A stretch of DNA of 50,512 nt from Candidatus Jorgensenbacteria bacterium (GTDB taxonomy: Bacteria; Patescibacteriota; Minisyncoccia; UBA6257; GWB1-50-10): assembly GCA_030648515.1 (NCBI GenBank), contig JAUSHK010000005.1:112383-162894 (forward strand), read 5' to 3'. A program made the translations under genes and the position numbers. Of this stretch, positions 31,604 to 40,123 are shown piece after piece (position 1 is the stretch's first letter; each line of letters starts with the position of its first letter). The notes beneath the pieces were generated by a model, which made no database searches, was not told the DNA's origin, and saw only the letters and a program-made list of their open reading frames with translations.

Positions 31604-32689
31604 TTAACTATTAAAACGCTTTGACAGACGAGGACCGCTTTGAACAACATAATGCGAGGTTTCCATTTCATCGTATAAGAATTTTGGATTCTCGGTCATT
31701 TCCTCAAATCTAACTCTCGCAATCGGCTGGTTGTCTCGAACCAGCATGTCTTCAAATGGGCGGACTTCAAGAGTTATCGGCCTGCCTTTCCCCTCGCCAT
31801 TTTTCCCCCAACCCCAACCCGGATCAATAAACCCAGCGTAATGAGAACGGAAATCTCCGCTTCGCTCATCCATAGGAACCATCTCGCAAGCGAGCCACGG
31901 AGGTACCCGAATACTCTCGCGCGTTGAGAGAATATAAAATTCGCCTCTTCTGAGAAGAATGTGTCCGTCGTGGGAAACAACAGGCTCAAAAAAATCTTTT
32001 TGGGCATACTGTTTTGAAAAATCCATAACTTGGCGCGTGTATATTGAGTGCCAACCAATAGCCTCCGAAACGGCGGCTGTTAAAATTAACGAACCGTCGC
32101 CATTACTGACTTTTAGGTCGCTATATAATAGGGGCATTCCGGAGTGCCATACTAGCTTGTCCGCGTTTACTCTTTTCACAAGCTCTGATTCATTAAATCG
32201 CGTATCTTTATTGAAAAATCGAACTTGGCTTAATTTTTCTCCGGGGCTTAATTTAACCGGAAACGATTTTGGATTAATAACGATCCAGAGATCCCCGTGA
32301 AATCCGGGCGGATAAATAAAATCGTAACGCGGAATTCCATCAGTCATAACTCTTACGTGCACGTCATCTCTGCCTGTTGAAGATTTTGGATTGCAAAATC
32401 CGTAGACGTCTTCCGGAAGCGCCAACGATTCGTTGAGTTTAGCAAGATATACCACACCCAACTCAAGTGGCGAACTTAAATCGTGTGGCCGGGCATTTAA
32501 ACATTCAAGAAGATTCTCAATGCGTTCGCCTGATCTTGGCTGGACAATGCCGTCAACCCGAAATACTTTTTCCGAAAGCGAGAGGTCAAGTGATGCCGGG
32601 CTGATATTTTTTAGCGAAGCGCCGCAAATGAGTTTTTTCTCAATCGCTTTTTGAATCCACTGGCACGGCAAGGCTCCTTTTTTTTCCAT
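31604..32689 (-). CDS. dcd: 2'-deoxycytidine 5'-triphosphate deaminase (tandem/long form)
   Basis: 361 residues, about twice the size of a single dCTP deaminase. The first half (about 1-175) has ISPASLDLSLSEKVFRV, a GFCNPKSSTGRDDVHVRVMTDG block and GFHGDLWIVINPKSFPVKLSPGEKLSQVRFF; the second half repeats the fold with RGEFYILSTRESIRVPPWLACEM, GFIDPGWGWG and LEVRPFEDMLVRDNQPIARVRFE. It converts dCTP to dUTP (some forms give dUMP). It sits after thyA and tmk, completing a dTMP supply operon. Confidence 0.9.
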   Translation of the reverse strand: MEKKGALPCQWIQKAIEKKLICGASLKNISPASLDLSLSEKVFRVDGIVQPRSGERIENLLECLNARPHDLSSPLELGVVYLAKLNESLALPEDVYGFCNPKSSTGRDDVHVRVMTDGIPRYDFIYPPGFHGDLWIVINPKSFPVKLSPGEKLSQVRFFNKDTRFNESELVKRVNADKLVWHSGMPLLYSDLKVSNGDGSLILTAAVSEAIGWHSIYTRQVMDFSKQYAQKDFFEPVVSHDGHILLRRGEFYILSTRESIRVPPWLACEMVPMDERSGDFRSHYAGFIDPGWGWGKNGEGKGRPITLEVRPFEDMLVRDNQPIARVRFEEMTENPKFLYDEMETSHYVVQSGPRLSKRFNS

Positions 32690-32695
32690 AAATAT

Positions 32696-34207
32696 TTATT
32701 TGGAATTTAAATTCAACAACTTATCCTGACTATAATTTAACCCGCCCTTTAACGCAATCTCGGCTTTTTGAAGCTCAGCACCAATATCAAGCAAATGGTC
32801 CGACCTGCTCAAAATATCCAGTTGAGCGATTTTACTCATAAGCTCTCTTGCGGTTTCGCCTTCCAAATTCATTAATTTTTCTCCTTGCGGACCCCGAAAA
32901 TTAACATTAATTTTTCCTCTTTCCAGATTAATAATCATATATCCCCTTGGGTCATTTTGGGTATTCTCGTTAAAAGTTTTTGGTTTTCTTTCCCAAAATA
33001 CGCATTTCATCAATTGATTGGCATTATCCCAATCTTGTTCGTAAATATGAGCCGACTGAGAAGTGATTTGAAGCTGTCCCAATTCAAAACCTAATTTTTC
33101 AGTTACTCTTTTTTGTAAAATTCTCAATCCAAAAGCATTGGGAATGGCGGCTTTAAAAATATCATGGCTTCTGACGGTCGCCAAAAAATGAAGCCTTCCA
33201 CTGCTTTGAAGCGCCTGCAACTGGGTGATACAGGGCGGTTCTTTTGAAAAAGCGTCGACTTCCGGAACCAGCGTTGTTGCCACCGCCCGGCGGGAATCCG
33301 GAGAATCTTTTAATTGTTTAATAATTACTTCTTCAATCTGGTCTAATTTTCTGTCTTTTAAAGGATAGTTCATCAAACGATTTCCATAGGTATAAGAAAT
33401 TCCCGCCGGCGGTTCGGGCGACAAAAATACCGAATAATATTCTTTAATGTATTTTTCGGTGGCGCCGATAACTTTTATCAATTCCTCCGGCCAATCAGAA
33501 GCCGATGATAAATCGGGGCTGTCTGGGTTCTCGCCGTCAATCACCCAAGTTACACCGATTAACTCCCGCTGCTGATAGCCGTATTGCGTTCCCTTAATCA
33601 ACCCGTATCTCATAATTCTTTCGACGACTCTCAACCATGTTTCTAAAATTGTATTTCCCCTTGCCAGCCAGCCGACTTCCTCGGAAGGAAATGTTTCAAT
33701 TTTTTCCAAGACAGCTTCCGGAAATCTAACCGGCTCCATGTAAGGCGCGCTTGTTTCATTGTTGTTTTCCAAATATTTTTCAACCTCCTCAAATGAAAGA
33801 TTGCTTATATCGACAAATTCAACATTACTGATAATTTTTTTCAAAACTTCGACGTTGATTTCTTTTTCTATCTTAAATTTTGTTCCTTTAACCGTACCAT
33901 CGTCTTCCATTCCGTCTTTCCAGATTTTTTCAATCAATGATTTTCCCATCACTCCGAATTGGGTATTGGAAAGTCCGCCGCTCCCCCAGAGAAAAAACTT
34001 CCTGATTTGAGGGTTAAGCGCCAAGTTGCGCAAAATAATATTTACTCCGGAACGGCTGTAAAGAGTCCCTAAAATCGCCGTTTTTTCCCGTAAAATTTTC
34101 GATTTATTGAAAAGAGACTCCGCTTCATTCCAAACAGTGCAAAAACCCAAAGATTTTCCACTCCCCAAGAAAACCTTATATTTTTCCGGCTGATAAAGAG
34201 AAACCAT
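32696..34207 (-). CDS. Thymidylate synthase fused to an MtrA-like DUF4346 domain
   Basis: 503 residues. The N-terminal part (about 10-135) looks like DUF4346/MtrA: FFLWGSGGLSNTQFG, GKSLIEKIWKDGMEDDGTVKG and VEFVDISN. The C-terminal part (about 185-440) is a ThyA-type thymidylate synthase: TYGNRLMNYP, DSRRAVATT, PPCITQLQ (catalytic Cys326), RSHDIFKAAIPNAFG (346-360) and SAHIYEQDWDNA. It makes dTMP from dUMP and methylene-tetrahydrofolate. The fusion is found in archaea and some CPR. A folate-like cofactor or corrinoid role for the N-terminal domain is only a guess. Starts 42 nt after tmk. Confidence 0.85.
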   Translation of the reverse strand: MVSLYQPEKYKVFLGSGKSLGFCTVWNEAESLFNKSKILREKTAILGTLYSRSGVNIILRNLALNPQIRKFFLWGSGGLSNTQFGVMGKSLIEKIWKDGMEDDGTVKGTKFKIEKEINVEVLKKIISNVEFVDISNLSFEEVEKYLENNNETSAPYMEPVRFPEAVLEKIETFPSEEVGWLARGNTILETWLRVVERIMRYGLIKGTQYGYQQRELIGVTWVIDGENPDSPDLSSASDWPEELIKVIGATEKYIKEYYSVFLSPEPPAGISYTYGNRLMNYPLKDRKLDQIEEVIIKQLKDSPDSRRAVATTLVPEVDAFSKEPPCITQLQALQSSGRLHFLATVRSHDIFKAAIPNAFGLRILQKRVTEKLGFELGQLQITSQSAHIYEQDWDNANQLMKCVFWERKPKTFNENTQNDPRGYMIINLERGKINVNFRGPQGEKLMNLEGETARELMSKIAQLDILSRSDHLLDIGAELQKAEIALKGGLNYSQDKLLNLNSK

Positions 34208-34249
34208 GATTTATTTTAATAATATAACTAAATTTAAATAAAATGGCGC

Positions 34250-34882
34250 CTATTGTAAGTATGGCGCCACTGTTTCTTTTATTGATTTAAAAACTTCTTC
34301 TATTGGCTTATCGCCGTCGATTATTACTATTTTTTCATCCGGTAGAATCGCCGAAAGCGCGAGAAAATTTCGGCAAGATTTTTCTAGAAAATCTTTCTTG
34401 TCAAAGACTTCTTTATGGTCTCTGTTGCTGTCTTTTAAAATTCTCTCAAGAACCTTATCAGCCGGCACATCAATGATTATTATCAAATCGGGAATTAAAA
34501 TTCCCTTATGCATTTCAATAAGTTTTTCCAGAGAAATGCCCTGTGTTTGCTGATACACCAAGGTTGAATATTTATATCTATCGCAAACGACATGAATGCC
34601 GCGATTTAATAAATATTCAATGAGTTCAGCGTGAATCTTTCTGTCTTTTACAAAAAGTTCAGCCATAAGCTCCGCGTTGTCTTTTGGATTCACGCCGCTT
34701 TTTAAAAGCCGCCGTATTTCCGCGTAATATTCAGTATTATACGGTTCGCGAGTTAAAAAAACATTATTCTTTTTATCGCTGTTAAAAACAAATTCCGTGA
34801 GTAATTTTATCTGCGTTCCCTTACCGCAACCGTCAATACCGTCAATTACTATAAATTTCCCTTTTTTTATAATCTCTTTCAT
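34250..34882 (-). CDS. tmk: Thymidylate kinase
   Basis: 210 residues from the ATG at 34882 (the longer start lacks support). P-loop KFIVIDGIDGCGKGTQ, TREPYNTEY, DRYKYSTLVYQ (DRY motif) and LIIIIDVPADKVLERI match dTMP kinase. It phosphorylates dTMP to dTDP. It lies between groEL and the thymidylate synthase; groES, groEL, tmk, thyA and dcd run in one direction with small gaps. Confidence 0.93.
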   Translation of the reverse strand: MKEIIKKGKFIVIDGIDGCGKGTQIKLLTEFVFNSDKKNNVFLTREPYNTEYYAEIRRLLKSGVNPKDNAELMAELFVKDRKIHAELIEYLLNRGIHVVCDRYKYSTLVYQQTQGISLEKLIEMHKGILIPDLIIIIDVPADKVLERILKDSNRDHKEVFDKKDFLEKSCRNFLALSAILPDEKIVIIDGDKPIEEVFKSIKETVAPYLQ

Positions 34883-34931
34883 AAAAAACGATGCGCGCAA
34901 AAAATATCAATACCCCCAACCGTGGATGACT

Positions 34932-36587
34932 TTAATAGTCCATCCCCATTCCACCCGGCATGCTTCCTCCACCGTGGCCGTGATCGTCTTCTTTCTTCGG
35001 GACATCGGTAACCGCCGCGCCAATCGTGAGATATGTGCTTGCGACAGAAACTGCATTCATAAGCGCCATTTTAACAACTTTGAGCGGGTCAATAATGCCG
35101 GCCTGCTTCAAATCTTCAATCTTGTTTGAAACCGCGTTGAATCCTTTCCATGTGTCCGCGCTACTGCGGGCCTTGAGCTCAGTAATAATTTTATTCGGAA
35201 CTTCGCCGCTATTCGCAACTATCGCCGTAAGCGGAGCTTCGGATATTTTCATCAAAATGGTCTTTGCGGCTTCAGCTACCGGCGAAAGGCCGTGTGAGTC
35301 TTGCACAAATCTAAGAGCGTAGGTATTAAACAGCGCGATTCCACCACCTGGCACAATTCCCTCTTCCATCGCGGCGCGAGTTGCGGCAACCGCATCTTCA
35401 ACGCGCTGTTTCAATTCCTTCTGAGCAGATTCGGTCGGCGCGCCGACTTTCAAAACCGCGACTCCACCCGAAAGCTTTCCAAGGCGCTCCTGCAATTTTT
35501 CTTTGTCGTATTCAGAATCCGTCTTTTTGACCTGCGCCCTGAGCTGTGTGACTCGGTTTTCAATTTCTTTCTTATCGCCTTTTCCGCCGACAATTGTCGT
35601 ATTGTCCTTATTCGCAACAACGCGATGCGCGTGGCCGAGATGCGAAATTTCAACGTTCTCAAGTTTTTTTCCAAGATCTTCTGAGATGAGTTCAGCTCCC
35701 GTTATAATCGCGATGTCCTGGAGCATTTCCTTTTTCCTATCTCCGAAGCCGGGCGCTTTTACAGCAAGCACGTTAAAGATGCCACGCAATTTATTTACCA
35801 CGAGCGTCGCAAGCGCCTCGCCCTCAATTTCCTCAGCAATGATTACTAATTCTTTCTTTCCGCTTCCAACGATTTTCTCAAGAAGCGGGAGAAGCTCCTG
35901 AATTGAAGAAATTTTCTTGTCAGTGAGCAGGATATACGGGTCTTCCAAAACGGCCTCCATTTTCTCCTGATTCGTAATCATGTATTGCGAGACGTAGCCC
36001 TTATCAAATTGCATACCTTCCACAACTTCATATGAATTGCCTACCGTGTTTGAATCTTCAATCGTCACGACTCCTTCTCCTCCAACCTTCTGCATCACTT
36101 CCGCGATCAATCTGCCGATTTCCGCGTCTTTTGACGAGAGTGTCGCAACTTCCTGAATTTTTTTATTGTCATTGATAAGCTCGCGTTGTTTTTCAAGTCC
36201 TTTTATAATTGCCTCGCTTCCTTTCCGAAGCTCTTCCGCAAGATGAATGACGTTAAAACCTTTTTCACGAACGATGTTTTCTCCCTCGTCAATTATCGCG
36301 TGCGCGAGCACTACCGACGTGGTGGTTCCATCGCCGACGTTGTCGTTTGTCTTGTCCGCGGCCTGTTTAATAAAATCCGCGCCGAGATTTTCATATTTTC
36401 CTTCAAGCTCTATTTCCTTTGCGACTGTTACGCCGTCAAATGTAACCTGCGGAGTTCCGTAGCCCTTTTCAATAACTGCCGCGCGTCCGCGCGGACCGAG
36501 CGTCATGCGAACTGCTCTCGCAAGCACGTCAATGCCTTTTCTCATTGCCGCCCGCGCCTCTTCGTCAAATAAAATTTGTTTTGCCAT
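34932..36587 (-). CDS. groL: Chaperonin GroEL (60 kDa)
   Basis: 551 residues, normal length. MAKQILFDEEAR at the start, the ATP-binding DGTTTSVVLAHAI block, VKAPGFGDRRKEML-type motif (here GFGDRKKEML), a conserved AAMEEGIVPGGG, and the Gly/Met-rich end (HGGGSMPGGMGMDY). It folds proteins with GroES in an ATP-driven cage. Starts 5 nt after groES; heat regulation through the CIRCE variant upstream. Confidence 0.98.
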   Translation of the reverse strand: MAKQILFDEEARAAMRKGIDVLARAVRMTLGPRGRAAVIEKGYGTPQVTFDGVTVAKEIELEGKYENLGADFIKQAADKTNDNVGDGTTTSVVLAHAIIDEGENIVREKGFNVIHLAEELRKGSEAIIKGLEKQRELINDNKKIQEVATLSSKDAEIGRLIAEVMQKVGGEGVVTIEDSNTVGNSYEVVEGMQFDKGYVSQYMITNQEKMEAVLEDPYILLTDKKISSIQELLPLLEKIVGSGKKELVIIAEEIEGEALATLVVNKLRGIFNVLAVKAPGFGDRKKEMLQDIAIITGAELISEDLGKKLENVEISHLGHAHRVVANKDNTTIVGGKGDKKEIENRVTQLRAQVKKTDSEYDKEKLQERLGKLSGGVAVLKVGAPTESAQKELKQRVEDAVAATRAAMEEGIVPGGGIALFNTYALRFVQDSHGLSPVAEAAKTILMKISEAPLTAIVANSGEVPNKIITELKARSSADTWKGFNAVSNKIEDLKQAGIIDPLKVVKMALMNAVSVASTYLTIGAAVTDVPKKEDDHGHGGGSMPGGMGMDY

Positions 36588-36592
36588 AGGAT

Positions 36593-36892
36593 TTAATTAA
36601 TGATTCCTAAAATATCGTCTTCCTCGACCAAAAATAATTTCTTTTCTCCGTCTTCCATTTTATTGTCGTCCGACCATGGTTCCTTAAAAAGAACCTTGTC
36701 ACCGACTTTGACCGACATCGGGAGCCGACTGCCGCCGTCTGAGAGTTTCCCGGGACCTATCGCGATTACCGTTCCCTTGCTCTGCTTTTTCTTTTCCGCC
36801 GTATCAGGAAGCACAATGCCCGATTTTGTCGTTTTGGTATTGTCTTCCGCGGTTAACTCAACTAACACGTGATTTGATAGTGGTTGTAACAT
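36593..36892 (-). CDS. groES: Co-chaperonin GroES
   Basis: 99 residues, GroES fold: the mobile loop TTKSGIVLPDTAEKKKQSKG, AIGPGKLSDGG, VKVGDKVLFKEPW, and a C-terminal LVEEDDILGII. It caps GroEL. It is slightly longer than the family's 94-97 because of a short insertion near DDNKMEDGEK. The leader is about 50 nt, lacks an SD, and contains an inverted repeat of CIRCE type, so HrcA control is expected although hrcA is not in the window. Confidence 0.97.
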   Translation of the reverse strand: MLQPLSNHVLVELTAEDNTKTTKSGIVLPDTAEKKKQSKGTVIAIGPGKLSDGGSRLPMSVKVGDKVLFKEPWSDDNKMEDGEKKLFLVEEDDILGIIN

Positions 36893-36910
36893 ATTTGTTG
36901 TTTTTAGCTT

Positions 36911-36937
36911 TTAGCAGTCCCGACTTTTGACTGCTAA
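36911..36937 (-). promoter_or_regulatory. CIRCE-type operator (compensated variant)
   Basis: TTAGCAGTC, 9 nt, GACTGCTAA: a perfect 9-9-9 inverted repeat. The consensus is TTAGCACTC-N9-GAGTGCTAA; here both arms change C to G (and G to C), so the symmetry is kept. It lies in the transcribed leader of groES. Confidence 0.8.
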
Positions 36938-36948
36938 TTGATGTTCCT

Positions 36949-36976
36949 AGTATAGGCGTGTAATTCACTGTGTCAA
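36949..36976 (-). promoter_or_regulatory. groES promoter
   Basis: TTGACA (36976-36971), 16-nt spacer, TATACT (36954-36949) on the minus strand. The predicted start is about 36942, so the CIRCE variant lies just downstream. Confidence 0.7.
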
Positions 36977-37013
36977 GATGAATATTCTCTAGTGCGGTAG
37001 TACAATGCCATTA

Positions 37014-38699
37014 ATGAGCGTCCTGCTTAAAAACTATGCTCCTGACAGCTTGGTTGGGCGAGCGTACAAGTTTGCGGAGGAGGCACACCAAGAGACGAAA
37101 CGCGCGAACGGCGAGCCGTATTTTACGCATTCCGTAAGCGTCGCTGAAACGGTGCATGAGTGGGGATTAGATGAAGAAAGCGTCGCGGCTGCATTGCTTC
37201 ACGACGTCGTGGAAGACACAACGCACACGATTGCTGAAATTGAAAAACACTTCGGGCCGGAGGTGGCGTTTCTCGTGAACGGCCTTACAAAACTTACCGA
37301 GGTTCACTACTCGGAAAAGCAAACGGAGATAGAAAATTTCCGACGGTTTATTATTTCCTTCACCCGCGATTTGCGCGTTGTCATCATAAAGCTTGCCGAC
37401 CGCCTCCACAATATGCAAACGCTTCAATTTCTTGACGACGAGAAACGGAGGAGAGTTGCGTTGGAAACGGAGGAGATTTACGCCCCGCTCGCCTACCGTC
37501 TCGGCATGCAGAAACTTTCTGGAGAACTTGAAGACCTCGCGTTCCCCTACACACACCCCGATGAATACAAGTGGCTCACTAAAACCATTAAGGATTCTTA
37601 TGAAAACCGGCTTACGTACGCGCTTAAGGTAAAACCGATTTTAACAAAGTTGCTTGTAAAACACAGCATTCGGCCGCTTATCGTTGACGCGCGCGCAAAA
37701 CGCCGCGCGAGCCTTTATAAAAAACTTGTACGGCTTGGCATGGATTTTGACAAAATCTACGATCTTGTCGCGCTCCGCGTTGTTTTAAATACCGTTGAAG
37801 AATGTTATGCCGCGCTCGGCGTCGTCCATCAGGCATGGCCTCCGCTTCCCGGAAGATTCAAGGACTACATCGCGCGGCCGAAACCGAACGGATATCGCAG
37901 TCTCCACACAACCGTGTTTTGCATTGATAACCGAATTACAGAAATTCAGATGCGCACGAAAGAGATGCACGAAGAAGCGGAGTTCGGCATTTCTGCACAC
38001 TGGGCGTACCAGCAGGCGCGCGGCGGGAAAAATCCTAAAAAATGGACTGGAGTAAAAAACCGGCGAGAGCTCTTGTGGGTACAACAGCTTCAGAATTGGC
38101 AGAAACATTTCGGAAACCAGGAGGATTTTTTAAAGTCGCTCAAGGTTGATTTCTTCAAGGACCGGATTTTCGTCATTACCCCGCACAACGACATTATTGA
38201 CCTTCCCGCGGGCGCGACGCCCGTGGACTTTGCTTATAACATTCACTCAGATATCGGCAACCAGTGCAGTGGGGCGAGAGTAAACAGCAAAATCGTTCCA
38301 CTTGACCACGAGCTCCAATCCGGCGACATTGTTGAGATAATTATTCAAAAAGGCAAAAAACCGTCCGAGGATTGGTTGCGATTTGTAAAAACCACTGAGG
38401 CGCGCGAGCACATTAAAAGCGCTCTTAAAATCAGAAGCACAACAAAGAAACGAGAGCCGCTTCTTGAATTTAAAATCATCGGGCTTGAGCGTACTGGCTA
38501 CCTCAAAGATATTTCTGAGGCGTTTGCGAGTATGGGTGTAAATATCAACGATTTAACCAGCGGCGTTGGGCCTAGTTCTACATTTGCCACCATCACGGCG
38601 CATTCCGATTTGCTTACACAGCAGAAAATAGAAAAGTTGCTTGTAAAACTAAAAAAAGCGCCCGGCACGAAAGAGGTACAGTACAGAATAGTGAGGTAA
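37014..38699 (+). CDS. relA: RelA/SpoT-family (p)ppGpp synthetase/hydrolase
   Basis: 561 residues from the ATG at 37014. HD hydrolase domain with FTHSVSVAETVHEWG and ALLHDVVEDTTHT, then a synthetase domain with RFKDYIARPKPNGYRSLHT, a TGS domain (DRIFVITPHNDIIDLPAGATPVDFAYNIHSDIG) and a C-terminal ACT-like end (GYLKDISEAFASMGVNINDL). The HD is intact, so both activities are likely. It is shorter than the usual 700-740 because the region between TGS and ACT is compressed. TACAAT (37001-37006) ends 7 nt before this ATG, overlapping the earlier ATG at 37005, so a leaderless start at 37014 is favoured. Confidence 0.95.
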   Translation: MSVLLKNYAPDSLVGRAYKFAEEAHQETKRANGEPYFTHSVSVAETVHEWGLDEESVAAALLHDVVEDTTHTIAEIEKHFGPEVAFLVNGLTKLTEVHYSEKQTEIENFRRFIISFTRDLRVVIIKLADRLHNMQTLQFLDDEKRRRVALETEEIYAPLAYRLGMQKLSGELEDLAFPYTHPDEYKWLTKTIKDSYENRLTYALKVKPILTKLLVKHSIRPLIVDARAKRRASLYKKLVRLGMDFDKIYDLVALRVVLNTVEECYAALGVVHQAWPPLPGRFKDYIARPKPNGYRSLHTTVFCIDNRITEIQMRTKEMHEEAEFGISAHWAYQQARGGKNPKKWTGVKNRRELLWVQQLQNWQKHFGNQEDFLKSLKVDFFKDRIFVITPHNDIIDLPAGATPVDFAYNIHSDIGNQCSGARVNSKIVPLDHELQSGDIVEIIIQKGKKPSEDWLRFVKTTEAREHIKSALKIRSTTKKREPLLEFKIIGLERTGYLKDISEAFASMGVNINDLTSGVGPSSTFATITAHSDLLTQQKIEKLLVKLKKAPGTKEVQYRIVR

Positions 38700-39779
38700 T
38701 TATACTGCCTCTTCTTTTCCAAATAGGCGGTCTATAAGTGACTGCCATTCGTCGTCTGAATAAAATTGTACCGTGAGTTTTCCCCTGGCTCCGCGCCGTG
38801 TTATGTCAACCGGCGCGCCGAAAAATTCTTCTAGTTTTTTCTTCCAATATTGCGTTTCCGGATTCGCCTGCGCCGGATTTTTAGCTTCAGCCTGCATCGC
38901 CCGGACGCTCATTGCGCCGGACGCCAATTGTACAAACATTTTGTTTTGCTCATTCGGGTCCGATATTGCAAGCAATGCCCTTGCCTGCGATTCGTTTATT
39001 TTTCCGCCAGCGAGAGCCTCCTGAATATGCGCGGGCAAACTTAGGAGCCGAAGCGTGTTCGCAACAGCCTCGCGGCTTTTTCCTACGCGGGCGGCGACTT
39101 CGCGCTGGGTAAGCTCAAATTCGTCCTGAAGCCGCGCGTACGCGCGCGCCGACTCCAGCGGATTCAAGTTGCTCCGCTGAATGTTTTCAATAAGCGCGAG
39201 TTCAAGTTTTGTTTGCTTTGATTCAGCTTGGCGGATAATCACCGGAACGCGTTCGAATCCCGCCAGTTTTGCAGCCATAAGCCGGCGCTCGCCGGCGATA
39301 AGCTGGTATTCTACTGACGTGCCGGTTTCTGTTTCGGCAACAACTTTTGAAACAACGAGCGGCTGGATAATTCCGAATTCCCTGATTGACTGCGCAAGCT
39401 CATCAAGCTCTTCTTTGTTAAACACTTTGCGCGGCTGGTACGGATTCGGCTTTATTTTTTCAACTTCAATATGAAAAACCGCATCACCCGCCCGTCCATG
39501 GTCATGCTGTGGCGAAGGAGGGTTTACTCGCTGATCTCTTTGCGGCGTCGCAGTCTGTTGCACTTCAATATTTTGTTTTTCCACCGCCGGAGATACGATT
39601 GGAAGCATTGGTTTTGAAATTATCGCATCTACCTGCGCGCGAATTTGCGGAGCAAACGCCGGTTCGGCTTTTGCTTTTATCTGCTCCAAAGATGATTCCG
39701 ATTTAATACCCGCCTCGTTCACGGGCCTTATGGACGGGTCAAAATTGTCGCGTTTTGGTATCAATGATTCTAATCCCAT
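38700..39779 (-). CDS. parB: ParB/Spo0J chromosome-partitioning protein
   Basis: 359 residues from the ATG at 39779. A poorly conserved Pro/Gln-rich N-terminus (about 1-85) precedes HIEVEKIKPNPYQPRKVFNKEELDELAQSI, LVVSKVV, QLIAGERRLMAAKLAG (CTP-binding/ParB box), IENIQRSNLNPLESARAY and the HTH region LTQREVAARVGKSREAVAN. It binds parS and loads onto DNA. TACAAT (39794-39789) ends 9 nt before the ATG with no SD. Its stop abuts that of relA with no gap. Confidence 0.95.
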   Translation of the reverse strand: MGLESLIPKRDNFDPSIRPVNEAGIKSESSLEQIKAKAEPAFAPQIRAQVDAIISKPMLPIVSPAVEKQNIEVQQTATPQRDQRVNPPSPQHDHGRAGDAVFHIEVEKIKPNPYQPRKVFNKEELDELAQSIREFGIIQPLVVSKVVAETETGTSVEYQLIAGERRLMAAKLAGFERVPVIIRQAESKQTKLELALIENIQRSNLNPLESARAYARLQDEFELTQREVAARVGKSREAVANTLRLLSLPAHIQEALAGGKINESQARALLAISDPNEQNKMFVQLASGAMSVRAMQAEAKNPAQANPETQYWKKKLEEFFGAPVDITRRGARGKLTVQFYSDDEWQSLIDRLFGKEEAV

Positions 39780-39817
39780 AATAAAATTATTGTAATACAG
39801 CTTGGTAAAAAATGAAA

Positions 39818-39961
39818 CTAAAACAGAGGATTCGCATGGGTCCTCTGTTCGTACACGTTCTTCCATTTATAAATCTTTCGAGTGATTATATTATTGAATA
39901 GAATATAAAGAGCAAACTCGAAAGTAATATAGAATACTTGTGTTTCAAACAGCAAACTCAC
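39818..39961 (-). CDS. Small SD-led membrane-like ORF, 47 residues
   Basis: GTG at 39961 preceded by GGAGGAG. The product begins MSLLFETQVFYITFEFALY (GTG read as Met), continues ILFNNIITRKIYKWKN, and ends ANPLF. One hydrophobic segment (about 3-24) and a basic half follow. It has its own promoter (40097), a structured leader of about 128 nt, and a terminator at 39823-39850 that overlaps its last codons and stop. I recognise no family; it could also be a leader peptide. Confidence 0.5.
   Translation of the reverse strand: MSLLFETQVFYITFEFALYILFNNIITRKIYKWKNVYEQRTHANPLF
39823..39850 (-). terminator. Terminator overlapping the end of the small ORF
   Basis: On the minus strand ACAGAGGA pairs with TCCTCTGT, then TTTAGTTT. 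It separates the small unit from parB. Confidence 0.8.
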
Positions 39962-40090
39962 CGTCTCCTCCGTTTTAGTATAGTGCACGTACACAGCCGC
40001 ACTCACACGCACTTATCCCTTGATTAGCCGATCCGGCATCGGCCGATACCATTTCGGACTAGCCGCGGAACAGCCGCGTAGGGTGGACCG
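39962..40090 (-). other. Structured 5' leader with alternative hairpins
   Basis: The leader can form CGCGG-CTGTT-CCGCG (40078-40064) and one of two exclusive hairpins: CCGAT-GCCGG-ATCGG (40042-40028) or GGTAT-CGGCCG-ATGCC (40050-40035). Overlapping alternative stems ahead of an RBS are a common form of cis-regulation. No known riboswitch class was recognised. Confidence 0.4.
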
Positions 40091-40096
40091 TTTGGT

Positions 40097-40102
40097 ATTA
40101 TA
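40097..40102 (-). promoter_or_regulatory. -10 box for the small ORF unit
   Basis: TGA-TATAAT, an extended -10; the -35 is weak. Transcription would start near 40090, just after parA ends. Confidence 0.55.
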
Positions 40103-40123
40103 TCACAACTGGCCCAATCCGCA

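Noticed and set aside
38690-38715. Terminator between relA and parB
   Set aside because: The stop codons abut and only a 4-bp GAGG/CCTC stem is present; too weak to call.
39945-39960. TGTTTCAAACA as a parS site for ParB
   Set aside because: It matches only the outer arms of the parS consensus and lacks the central CACGTG; it also lies inside the small SD-led ORF. A single 11-nt palindrome is weak.
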